NCBI GenBank assembly: GCA_035647435.1
Contig: DASRNM010000062.1
Coordinates: forward strand, 1 to 27,070
DNA from: JAAZFZ01 sp035647435
GTDB lineage: Bacteria; Bacillota; Clostridia; Oscillospirales; Acutalibacteraceae
Length of the DNA: 27,070 nt
Direction of reading: 5' to 3'
Shown: in pieces, positions 18,893-25,076 of the stretch
Layout of the letters: each line of letters begins with the position of its first letter
Position numbering within the stretch: the stretch's first letter is position 1
Notes under the pieces: model-generated
What the model was told of the DNA's origin: nothing
Databases searched by the model: none
Seen by the model: only the letters and a program-made list of their open reading frames with translations
Translations under genes and position numbers: made by a program

Positions 18893-19405
18893 ATGCGAAA
18901 GATAAAGATAAAAAACGTTTTACTCAATGCTTTTGTGATAATCACTTTGATACTAACTGTTTTTGTCGGCACGATGATAGCGACACAAACTAAGGCTTTT
19001 GGTGTTGCGAGTGACAGTATGTACCCTGTGTTAAAAACAGGTGATGCAGTTTTTGTAAAACCCGTTGAAATAGATAAAATCCAAAAATACGATATTGTTA
19101 CAATCGAGTACAATGACTCAAGTGGTTATTTTACTCATCGCGTGGTCAATGTTGATGAGGAAAAGGGGCTTATCTACACTAAGGGTGATGCAAACGAAAA
19201 AGATGATTTATACCCTTCAGATGCAAGTAAACTTGTCGGGAAACTTTGGTTTTCTGTTCCCTATATAGGGTTTATATCTATAAATCTCAGTCAAAGCACA
19301 GTTTTGATTATTATAGCATCGGCTATTGCGGTAGCGGTAATGGCTACAAGTGTTGCAAGTAAAATTAAAAGTATCAAAAAGCGAGGAGGCAGTTATGAAG
19401 AGTAA
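18893..19405 (+). CDS. sipW: SipW-like (ER-type) signal peptidase I, copy C
   Basis: This 170-residue S26-family peptidase has an N-terminal helix (about residues 9-31), Ser42 in ASDSM, His82 in FTHRVV, Asp99 in YTKGDAN, and a C-terminal helix (about 134-150) with a basic tail. ATG 18893 is chosen because AGG at 18884-18886 lies six bases before it. An in-frame TTG at 18887 would add two residues. The 3' end overlaps exported protein 3 by 11 bases, which pairs this enzyme with that product by coupling. The TKGDANEKDDLYP segment matches copy A (TKGDANEQEDDYP) better than copy B, so A and C may be the closer pair. Confidence 0.88.
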   Translation: MRKIKIKNVLLNAFVIITLILTVFVGTMIATQTKAFGVASDSMYPVLKTGDAVFVKPVEIDKIQKYDIVTIEYNDSSGYFTHRVVNVDEEKGLIYTKGDANEKDDLYPSDASKLVGKLWFSVPYIGFISINLSQSTVLIIIASAIAVAVMATSVASKIKSIKKRGGSYEE

Positions 19406-20138
19406 ATCTAAAAGCTTGTTTTATATGACTGTGACGGTTCTTTTCACACTGTCGGTCTGTTATTTATCAATACTTTCGCCGACATCAGCATGGTTTTATA
19501 ACTACAGTGTGTTGGACGATGTTTTCATCTTCGGTGATTTTGATTTTGATTTGCCGAACCCAGGCGAATATACAACAGATGAAACTCTAAAAATTCATGC
19601 GACAACGGCTTTTGCCGATGCCGGTGAAATTCTTTTTGACAATGCAGTGGCTGTTTTGACAATACAGGCGAAAAATGTTGGTACTGTTCCTGCCAGAGTT
19701 TATGTAACTTATGACGACGAAGGCTATTCTGAAATAGGCCCCGAACACAACAAAGGGTTAAATTATTTCTTTGTTGGCGAAAGGACAGAAGGATCCTCCG
19801 TTTCATTTAAACAGCGAATAAATAGAATGATTATGAATGAGGGATTGAATATGGTTAACTACTCAAATCAAGTCCCGACTCAAGCATATAAAACACAAAC
19901 GAAGGGCATATTGGCGAATTATCAGAAGTACGGATATATTCGCGTCGAGCCCAATAGCACGGTTTATGTAAAGATTGCTGTTTGGCTTGAGCATGATGAA
20001 AGCTCTTTGGCAAATGCCGAGCAATATGATTATGCAACTGAAATTAATACTCTGCACACAACATTCACATTGGCTGCAACCCAGGATACAGACGGTGCGT
20101 TTAATGTTGAGACAAGAGAAGTTGTCAGTTCTATTTAG
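19395..20138 (+). CDS. SipW-dependent-type exported protein 3
   Basis: This 247-residue protein has a basic N-terminus, a hydrophobic segment (about residues 8-28) and the AWF motif at 32-34 (SPTSAWFYNYS), as in the other exported proteins here. ATG 19395 is supported by GAGGAGG at 19383-19389 with a five-base spacer. A longer frame reaching 19350 would run back into the peptidase C gene. The mature part is beta-rich and contains AKNVGTVPARVYV, which resembles the NxGxVxxxVR strand common in TasA/camelysin-like domains, and YIRVEPNSTVYVKIAVWLE, a late strand typical of these sandwiches. It overlaps the upstream peptidase gene by 11 bases and is probably co-translated with it. Fibre subunit is likely, but unproven. 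Confidence 0.75.
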   Translation: MKSKSKSLFYMTVTVLFTLSVCYLSILSPTSAWFYNYSVLDDVFIFGDFDFDLPNPGEYTTDETLKIHATTAFADAGEILFDNAVAVLTIQAKNVGTVPARVYVTYDDEGYSEIGPEHNKGLNYFFVGERTEGSSVSFKQRINRMIMNEGLNMVNYSNQVPTQAYKTQTKGILANYQKYGYIRVEPNSTVYVKIAVWLEHDESSLANAEQYDYATEINTLHTTFTLAATQDTDGAFNVETREVVSSI

Positions 20139-20156
20139 AAAACGGGGGTGGCAAGA

Positions 20157-20861
20157 GTGAAAGAAAATTTTAAACGAAAATTTCCGTCATCGGCAATGAT
20201 TGCCATCGTAGCGCTGGTAATTGCGGTTGTATCGACAGTTGCATGGTTTGTTCTTGAGGGTGGAATAACCTCTGTTCTTGATTTCACGATTTCAAACTTT
20301 GCAAAGCCGACAGCAGATGTTTATTTTTTACAAGGTGATTTATCAACAGTGAATGCAGACATTTATCAAAACAGCGATGGAACAATTACTGTTGACTTTG
20401 AAAACAGCTCTGCAAATAATTACATAGAGAAGCTTCGTGTAGATGTGAACTATACTGGTAAAGGTGAGGCTTATATCAGAGTGAAGATGCTTCACCAATT
20501 CATTAAAACTGAAGTAACAGACGAAGTATCATACGATTTCAACGCAGAACTACCATATACAATTGACACTTTATATACAAATTCCGACTATGGTAATAAG
20601 GCTAAGTGGTATGACAACAGAAAGAACGATTTAAGCTTCTATTATGCGACTGCTGTCTACACGCAGAACAACAATACCTCTGCAAAAATTCCATTAATAA
20701 CAGGTTTCAACGCGGGCGGGCTTGAGCCGTCACTGTTGGGTTCAACACTGAAAATTGCCATTGAGGTTGAAGCGGTGCAGATTAACAGATACCCACAGCT
20801 TTGGGGTATAAACAAGCTACCGTGGCCAGGAGCAAATTCAGGGAGTGTAACCATTTCATAA
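20157..20861 (+). CDS. SipW-dependent-type exported protein 4 with C-terminal WGIN motif
   Basis: This 234-residue protein has a basic start, a hydrophobic segment (about residues 13-28) and AWF at 29-31. GTG 20157 is preferred because the GGGGGTGG run at 20144-20151 can serve as its ribosome binding site. An in-frame GTG at 20148 lies inside that run. The mature part has alternating beta segments, including YIEKLRVDVNYTGKGEAYIR and a late strand (IAIEVEAVQ) typical of TasA/camelysin-like folds. It ends with LWGINKLPW plus a short polar tail. The giant protein upstream ends with a related sequence (VWGLNRVW), which hints that the two share a binding partner or assembly step. It lies 18 bases after protein 3. 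Confidence 0.75.
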   Translation: MKENFKRKFPSSAMIAIVALVIAVVSTVAWFVLEGGITSVLDFTISNFAKPTADVYFLQGDLSTVNADIYQNSDGTITVDFENSSANNYIEKLRVDVNYTGKGEAYIRVKMLHQFIKTEVTDEVSYDFNAELPYTIDTLYTNSDYGNKAKWYDNRKNDLSFYYATAVYTQNNNTSAKIPLITGFNAGGLEPSLLGSTLKIAIEVEAVQINRYPQLWGINKLPWPGANSGSVTIS

Positions 20862-20887
20862 TAATGTGATAGAATCGGAGTTCTGAA

Positions 20888-21715
20888 ATGAGCAAGAAAA
20901 AGAAGCATAAAAAAAGTTCAAACAGTAAGCGGAAGAACTCAAATTCTTATGCTAAAAATAATAAAAACCTAAAAGGCGGCAAAAAGAGAAAAGCGACAAA
21001 AAAGAGTATTTACAGGCCCCAAGGCACTCAAACAGGCAGCACCAACTCAAAGACTAGGGCAAAAGAGAAAAGAGAGAATAAGCCCAAAAATCAAAGGCTT
21101 AAAACAACGGCCTGTTTATTATTTTCAAAGCTTAAAAGAATGCCTAAAAGGATGATTATAACTATTGTTAGCATAGTTGTCGTAATTGCTATCGCCTTAG
21201 CTATTAATGGTGATTTATTTAACCTACGTTATGAAATACCTCAAGTCGCATTGCAAGACTATGCCGGAGTCAATGAAGACGAAAAAAAGGTAAGAGATAT
21301 TGATATAGGTATAAAAGAGCAGCACGAAAGAGCAGACAAGCTCAGAGTAAAGGGCGACAAAGATGCATTTAAGTTTTTTGTCAGGAAAGAGCTGCTGTTT
21401 GACGAGTGGAATAGAGAGGCCCCCTTCACCTTTGGTAATGTTGCAACAAACGACTGTATTTTGATTGTTACTTTGCTTGATGAAGATGACAACATGATAT
21501 ATCGTTCAAAAGGTCTTGAGCCGAGCAAATATATTCCTCGAATCAAGTTGTTTCACGAAATGCCGTACGGGTCTTATGATATAAACATGGTTGTTGTCGC
21601 TTATGATAAACAGACAAGAGAAAAAATAGGGACACAATACACACAAATAAGAATGGTGATAGGAATTGAGTACAACCAAGAAGAGCAAACAGAAACAACA
21701 ACAGCGCAGCAATAG
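20888..21715 (+). CDS. Bitopic membrane protein with Lys-rich cytoplasmic tail and extracellular beta domain (M1)
   Basis: The first 88 or so residues of this 275-residue product are very basic and low in complexity (KKKKHKKSSNSKRKN), as expected for a cytoplasmic or nucleic-acid/phosphate-contacting tail. One membrane helix follows (about 89-107). The outer part carries a beta-rich domain with IYRSKGLEP, IPRIKLFHEMPYGSY and VVAYD. The same pattern of landmarks recurs in the next gene product. CGGAG at 20876-20880 supports ATG 20888. I do not recognise the family. Position at the end of the exported-protein run suggests an anchor, assembly factor or sensor for the surface structure. The C-terminus ends in a short Glu/Thr/Gln tail. 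Confidence 0.7.
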   Translation: MSKKKKHKKSSNSKRKNSNSYAKNNKNLKGGKKRKATKKSIYRPQGTQTGSTNSKTRAKEKRENKPKNQRLKTTACLLFSKLKRMPKRMIITIVSIVVVIAIALAINGDLFNLRYEIPQVALQDYAGVNEDEKKVRDIDIGIKEQHERADKLRVKGDKDAFKFFVRKELLFDEWNREAPFTFGNVATNDCILIVTLLDEDDNMIYRSKGLEPSKYIPRIKLFHEMPYGSYDINMVVVAYDKQTREKIGTQYTQIRMVIGIEYNQEEQTETTTAQQ

Positions 21716-22205
21716 AAAAGTTGCAATTTTTTCAGTTATTTTTGTTGCATTGATTGCGGTTAGTGTGTACTTAATCAGTTTTTGCAATGTGTTTCAAATG
21801 GTCGGCTGGCGCTTCTTGCCCGCCGCACAAGCGATAGATGGTACGTTGTCTGTTTCAACTGAAAATAACGATGACTTGTCGAATATCCCCAAGGGAGAAG
21901 TACGGTATCGGATAAATAAAAACATCACCTTTGCAAACAGTTATTCCAAAGGTGACATAATGCTCGAAAACCCTAAAGCATGCGAGTATGATTTGAAATT
22001 TGTTTTTCATCTTAAAACCACTAGTGAAAATATATATACATCAGAGCTGATTAAGCCCGGTCAATTTATTTCCGTCGACAAGCTAAATAAAAAGCTCCCT
22101 CAAGGGGAGTATGAATGCATTTATGTTGCGAAAGCTTATTCTAATAATGGTGATAAATTAGAGGGTGAAACGGTAGGAAACCTAAAAATTACAATTGAAG
22201 GCTGA
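21666..22205 (+). CDS. Bitopic membrane protein with extracellular beta domain (M2), paralogue of M1
   Basis: The 179-residue product has a basic 18-residue start (KKSKQKQQQRSNRK), one membrane helix (about 19-38) and an outer beta domain. Landmarks of the domain align with M1: IYTSELIKP / IYRSKGLEP, then KLNKKLPQGEY / KLFHEMPYGSY, then VAKAY / VVVAY. GEVRYRINKNITF at the start of the domain is an extra strand. The proposed TTG start at 21666 overlaps M1 by 50 bases. The upstream AGGA is very close to the TTG, so the start is uncertain, but later starts would cut into the membrane helix. This is the last gene of the block. No clear hairpin terminator follows, only a T-rich stretch after 22205. 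Confidence 0.65.
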   Translation: MSTTKKSKQKQQQRSNRKVAIFSVIFVALIAVSVYLISFCNVFQMVGWRFLPAAQAIDGTLSVSTENNDDLSNIPKGEVRYRINKNITFANSYSKGDIMLENPKACEYDLKFVFHLKTTSENIYTSELIKPGQFISVDKLNKKLPQGEYECIYVAKAYSNNGDKLEGETVGNLKITIEG

Positions 22206-22222
22206 TTTTTACCATTATTTGT

Positions 22223-22381
22223 TTATTTGTTTTTTCTCAAAGCAATTTCTCGTTCCAAATCAAGTTCATAAAGCAAAAGGGCCCGCTGTTGACTTTTTTT
22301 ATGATTGACGCTAAGCGATTTTCTTTTCAGAGTCTCGTTTATATCATTGATACGAGCCTCAAGGTATTGGCGTTTAGTCAT
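22223..22381 (-). CDS. Small hypothetical helical protein, 52 aa
   Basis: On the minus strand an ATG at 22381 opens a 52-residue frame ending TAA at 22223-22225. The product begins MTKRQYLEARINDINETL and ends in LERE-IALRKNK. It is rich in Leu, Lys, Glu and Arg and predicted to be two short helices. AAGGTG precedes the ATG by about eight bases and serves as a plausible ribosome binding site. The frame fills an otherwise empty gap, faces the end of the surface-protein block with only 17 bases between the two stops, and diverges from the PPC-type gene. I do not recognise the family. A real small gene seems more likely than chance because of the ribosome binding site and clean fit. Confidence 0.55.
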   Translation of the reverse strand: MTKRQYLEARINDINETLKRKSLSVNHKKSQQRALLLYELDLEREIALRKNK

Positions 22382-22408
22382 AGATTTCACACCTTAATTT
22401 TAGAATTG

Positions 22409-22428
22409 GGAGCGGTCAAATCCGCTCC
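22409..22428. promoter_or_regulatory. Perfect 7-bp hairpin in the divergent intergenic region
   Basis: GGAGCGG (22409-22415) and CCGCTCC (22422-22428) form a perfect stem around a six-base loop. It is GC-rich compared with its surroundings. It lies between the AT-rich promoter-like core and the small minus-strand gene, so it would fall in that gene's 5' leader. It is followed by only TTT on the plus strand and no T-run on the minus strand, so a simple terminator is unlikely. Confidence 0.5.
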
Positions 22429-22435
22429 TTTGGAA

Positions 22436-22476
22436 TATACAGGAGATAATAACTAAAGCTATAATTATTATTATAG
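22436..22476. promoter_or_regulatory. Putative divergent promoter core with inverted repeat CTATAAT-TATT-ATTATAG
   Basis: Positions 22459-22476 form a perfect inverted repeat whose arms carry TATAAT on each strand. On the plus strand TATACA (22436-22441) lies 18 bases before TATAAT (22460-22465), giving an acceptable sigma-A-type promoter for the PPC-type gene. The minus-strand TATAAT (22475-22470) could serve the small gene, but its best -35 match (TTGGAA, 22501-22496) is 20 bases away. Confidence 0.4.
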
Positions 22477-22527
22477 AAACCTGTTTATTTATTAGTTCCA
22501 AATTTTGTTTCAAGGAGTTGTGCTATA

Positions 22528-22948
22528 ATGAAGTTCAAGAGACTTGGCGACACTTATGTTGTTCGTTTAAACAAAGATGAAGATATTGTTGGCTCAATCT
22601 CCGAATTGTGCAAAGTTGAAGGCATTAAGCTTGCCACTTTGTCAGCAATAGGCGGCCGTTGACTATGTCGCGTTTGGGCACTACGATGTTTCAAAGAAGG
22701 AATACAAGCAAAATGAGATGAACGAGCCACTTGAAATTATTAATATTAGCGGAAGCATTACTCACAAAAGCAGGGAGCCGTACCTACACCTTCACGCAAG
22801 TTTTGCAGATAGCAAAGGCAATGTTTTCGGTGGGCACCTAGATACCGCAAGGGTCAGTGCAACCTGTGAAGTGTTTATTAAACTGATTCACGGGAGCATT
22901 GAAAGGGAATTTGATGAAGAAATAGGGTTGAATGTTTTTGGTATCTAA
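22528..22948 (+). pseudogene. PPC/DUF296-domain protein, frameshifted by one extra base
   Basis: ATG 22528, with AAGGAG at 22512-22517, opens a frame that runs MKFKRLGDTYVVRL to LSAIGG and stops at TGA 22660-22662. The sequence then continues in the +1 frame (VDYVAFGHYDVSKKEY) to the TAA at 22946-22948. Joining the two, with one G or C fewer around 22651-22656 (GGCGGCC), gives about 139 residues typical of stand-alone bacterial PPC (plant and prokaryote conserved, DUF296) proteins, including LHLHASFAD and FGGHLDTARV with the conserved His residues. Such proteins form trimers and some bind DNA. The specific role is unknown. The break may be a true mutation or a sequencing/assembly error. All the rest is intact, which favours a very recent event or an error. 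The end overlaps the next gene by 17 bases. Confidence 0.8.
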
Positions 22949-23642
22949 AAACTTTAAAGAAGAGCTTAAAAGCTTTATTATTGACAAGGGTGCAAGTGAT
23001 GTTGGTTTTGCTTTTATAAACGATAAAGATTTTGGCGAATGCAAATATGCGCTCAGTATTGTTGTCAAACTTTCTGATGCAATTATCGATGAGATTGAAA
23101 ACGCACCAACTCATACATATTTTAACCATTATCGCTCGGTAAATGCTTTTATCGACAGTTTATTATTGCAAACGGGCTTGTTCCTCGAAAGGCGCGGTTA
23201 TAAATATGTAACCGTTGCGGCTTCTCAAAGCATTAACAAAGATGGCTGGAATTACATCGGGAGGTTTTCACACAAGAAAACAGCATGCACTGCAGGGCTC
23301 GGAGGAATAGGGAAAAATTCATTATTTTTGCATAATAAATATGGTGCGAGGGTAAGGCTAGGCACTGTGTTCACTGATTGCAAGCTGACAAATGAATTGT
23401 TTAAACCGAATGATTTGTGTAAGGATTGCAACCTGTGTGTTAAAGCATGCCCGAGTGGAGCAATTACAGGCAAAAGCTGGTCTGCGCAATCAAAAAGGGA
23501 GGATATGTTTTTGCCTGAAAAGTGTAGTGAATACATGAAGAAGGAGTTTAAGCATATCGGTAGGGGAGCAGTGTGCGGAATTTGTATAAAAGTTTGTCCT
23601 TTCAATGCTGATAAACAAAAGTTGCCACTAAATTTGACGTAA
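22932..23642 (+). CDS. QueG-like 4Fe-4S double-cluster protein
   Basis: The 236-residue product has SHKKTACTAGLGGIGKNSL (113-131) and YGARVRLGTVFTD (137-149), both characteristic of epoxyqueuosine-reductase-like proteins, followed by a ferredoxin-type pair of clusters. Cys163, 166, 169 and 173 (CKDCNLCVKACP) form one set and Cys198, 215, 218 and 222 (CGICIKVCP) the other. QueG itself, the B12-dependent enzyme making queuosine in tRNA, is longer (often 300-380 residues) and has an N-terminal cobalamin domain. This shorter form is a relative, often annotated simply as a 4Fe-4S double-cluster binding protein, and its substrate is unknown. ATG 22932 overlaps the PPC-type frame by 17 bases, so the pair is probably co-transcribed. 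A good ribosome binding site was not seen, consistent with coupling. Confidence 0.8.
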   Translation: MFLVSKNFKEELKSFIIDKGASDVGFAFINDKDFGECKYALSIVVKLSDAIIDEIENAPTHTYFNHYRSVNAFIDSLLLQTGLFLERRGYKYVTVAASQSINKDGWNYIGRFSHKKTACTAGLGGIGKNSLFLHNKYGARVRLGTVFTDCKLTNELFKPNDLCKDCNLCVKACPSGAITGKSWSAQSKREDMFLPEKCSEYMKKEFKHIGRGAVCGICIKVCPFNADKQKLPLNLT

Positions 23643-23659
23643 AGCAATAAACCTTTACG
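23638..23659 (+). repeat. Hairpin CGTAAAG-N8-CTTTACG at the end of the QueG-like gene
   Basis: A perfect 7-bp stem overlaps the TAA stop of the QueG-like gene. There is no T-run after it, so it is a weak terminator candidate. A second copy of the arms, CGTAAAG-N7-CTTTAC, appears at 23755-23774. Confidence 0.4.
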
Positions 23660-23671
23660 CGAGTTCGAACA

Positions 23672-23700
23672 TTGACAAATATTAGCAAAACACTTATGTT
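23672..23700 (+). promoter_or_regulatory. Sigma-A-type promoter for the glycosidase lipoprotein gene
   Basis: A perfect -35 TTGACA (23672-23677) is followed after 17 bases by TATGTT (23695-23700, four of six consensus bases). The next start codon on this strand is ATG 23835, so the leader would be about 125 bases long and would contain the second CGTAAAG/CTTTAC hairpin. Confidence 0.55.
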
Positions 23701-23754
23701 TAATGGATATTTGAGCTTATATGTGGGATAGAAGGATAAAACCAACTCTTTGAG

Positions 23755-23774
23755 CGTAAAGTAATTAGCTTTAC
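23755..23774 (+). promoter_or_regulatory. Second CGTAAAG-N7-CTTTAC hairpin, in the leader of the lipoprotein gene
   Basis: CGTAAAG (23755-23761) and CTTTAC (23769-23774) repeat the arms found at 23638-23659. Each copy is followed within 20-40 bases by TTATGTTTAA. The region 23643-23834 holds no gene, only these elements and the promoter. Confidence 0.4.
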
Positions 23775-23834
23775 AAGCGTCTTTTATGTTTAAAGTCTAA
23801 AAGTTAGGTTTAAATTATTTTGGGGGATACAAAG

Positions 23835-25070
23835 ATGAGAAAGAAAAGAGTTATTGCATCAGTTGTCGCTTTGAGCCTGATTGTTTCGGTTTTTGCCTCC
23901 TGCACACGAGAGCAAGACATAGCAGACACGACAGCTTCGGAAGTTCAAGAAACAAAATCGGCAATTGCCCAAATAACTCAGGAATCCACAACCTTGCCAC
24001 CCGTAACAACCACACAAGACGAAACGACAACAATAGCTAAACCGATCTCGACAAAGAAACCAACCATAACAAAGAAAGCACCTACAACAAAGAAACCAAC
24101 CTCGACAAAGAAAGCACCTGCAACAAAGAAACCGACTACATACACCTCTAACATGGAGGTAGCAGCATCTTCCGTTATAGCTAAAGCAAAAGGCACAACC
24201 GTATTGCGTGCATGGCGGTTAAATAAAGGAGATGTAAGCATTGAAGTGCATAAATTAGCGTTTGGCTCTCCGAAAAAACGAACCTTTGATTATAAAAATA
24301 ATACAGGAAAAAGAACAAGAACCCTGAATTATCAAGAGGTATGCAATGTTGCAATCATTTCGTGCCCTCCAGAGCGTGTCAACAGTCAGTGTGCTGAACA
24401 GCTTTTAAATAAAGACGAGGGTTTGACCTTTGATATGGCAAGAAGTGCAGGTGCATTAATTGCCGTCAATGGTGAGTACTATGAGGGGCATTGGAGTCCT
24501 GCGGAATCAAAATTTTTCGGTGATGGGCCGGTTGTCAGGAATGGTAAAGTTGTCAACGGCAAGACGGCTGCGTCTAACGGATTTAAACCTTTTACTATGA
24601 ATAAAGACGGAACATGGTCAGATCAAATGACTGTCAACGGAGATAATGTCAATGAACTAATTAAAAACGGTTTGAGGTTCACTCTTTACGAAGCGAACAA
24701 GGTTATATGGAACGGCAAAAAAACTTTTAGCAATTCAGACAAAAACCATAACAGAACGATGTTTGGTCAAATTGATAAAAACCATTATGTTATGGCTGTT
24801 GGTGAGTTTATTTCAATAGATAGTATGATTGGAATATTACTTGATTATGGAGCACAAAAGGCATTTATGTTGAACGGTGGGAATTGCTCATACATGTATC
24901 TTAAAGGTGTAGGAAATGTTACAGGCACAATATCCCCTAAACTAAAACACCATGATAAGATTAATATGCTTGAACAGGAATTCTACGGTTTACATGAGCT
25001 TTTAGGTGAAGGAAGGGACAGGCCTCTGGGTGAAGCTTGCCCCGCAAAGGATATTATGTATATTTTATGA
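23835..25070 (+). CDS. Lipoprotein with phosphodiester glycosidase (NAGPA-type) domain
   Basis: This 411-residue product starts with a lipoprotein signal ending VSVFASC, with Cys23 as the likely lipidated residue. A long Thr/Lys/Pro linker (about 24-105) follows, containing tandem units such as TKKPTITKKAPTTKKP, a cell-wall-spanning type. The C-terminal half matches the phosphodiester glycosidase (NAGPA, PF09992) family: LIAVNGEYYEGHW near 213, MFGQIDKNHYVMAVGE, and AFMLNGGNCSYMY, the counterpart of the NxDGGxSxxM motif. Relatives remove GlcNAc from phosphodiester-linked sugars and are often associated with exopolysaccharide or wall polymers in bacteria. GGGGG at 23822-23826 supports ATG 23835 over an in-frame TTG at 23820. 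Six bases separate it from the esterase gene, so the two form an operon. Confidence 0.82.
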   Translation: MRKKRVIASVVALSLIVSVFASCTREQDIADTTASEVQETKSAIAQITQESTTLPPVTTTQDETTTIAKPISTKKPTITKKAPTTKKPTSTKKAPATKKPTTYTSNMEVAASSVIAKAKGTTVLRAWRLNKGDVSIEVHKLAFGSPKKRTFDYKNNTGKRTRTLNYQEVCNVAIISCPPERVNSQCAEQLLNKDEGLTFDMARSAGALIAVNGEYYEGHWSPAESKFFGDGPVVRNGKVVNGKTAASNGFKPFTMNKDGTWSDQMTVNGDNVNELIKNGLRFTLYEANKVIWNGKKTFSNSDKNHNRTMFGQIDKNHYVMAVGEFISIDSMIGILLDYGAQKAFMLNGGNCSYMYLKGVGNVTGTISPKLKHHDKINMLEQEFYGLHELLGEGRDRPLGEACPAKDIMYIL

Positions 25071-25076
25071 AAGTAA

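Noticed and set aside
19350..19394. Longer frame of exported protein 3 starting at 19350
   Set aside because: It runs into the peptidase C coding sequence, and a strong GAGGAGG site with correct spacing marks ATG 19395.
22409..22428. Intrinsic terminator at the GGAGCGG/CCGCTCC stem
   Set aside because: There is only TTT on the plus strand and no T-run on the minus strand. It also sits upstream of both flanking divergent genes, where a terminator would serve no visible gene.
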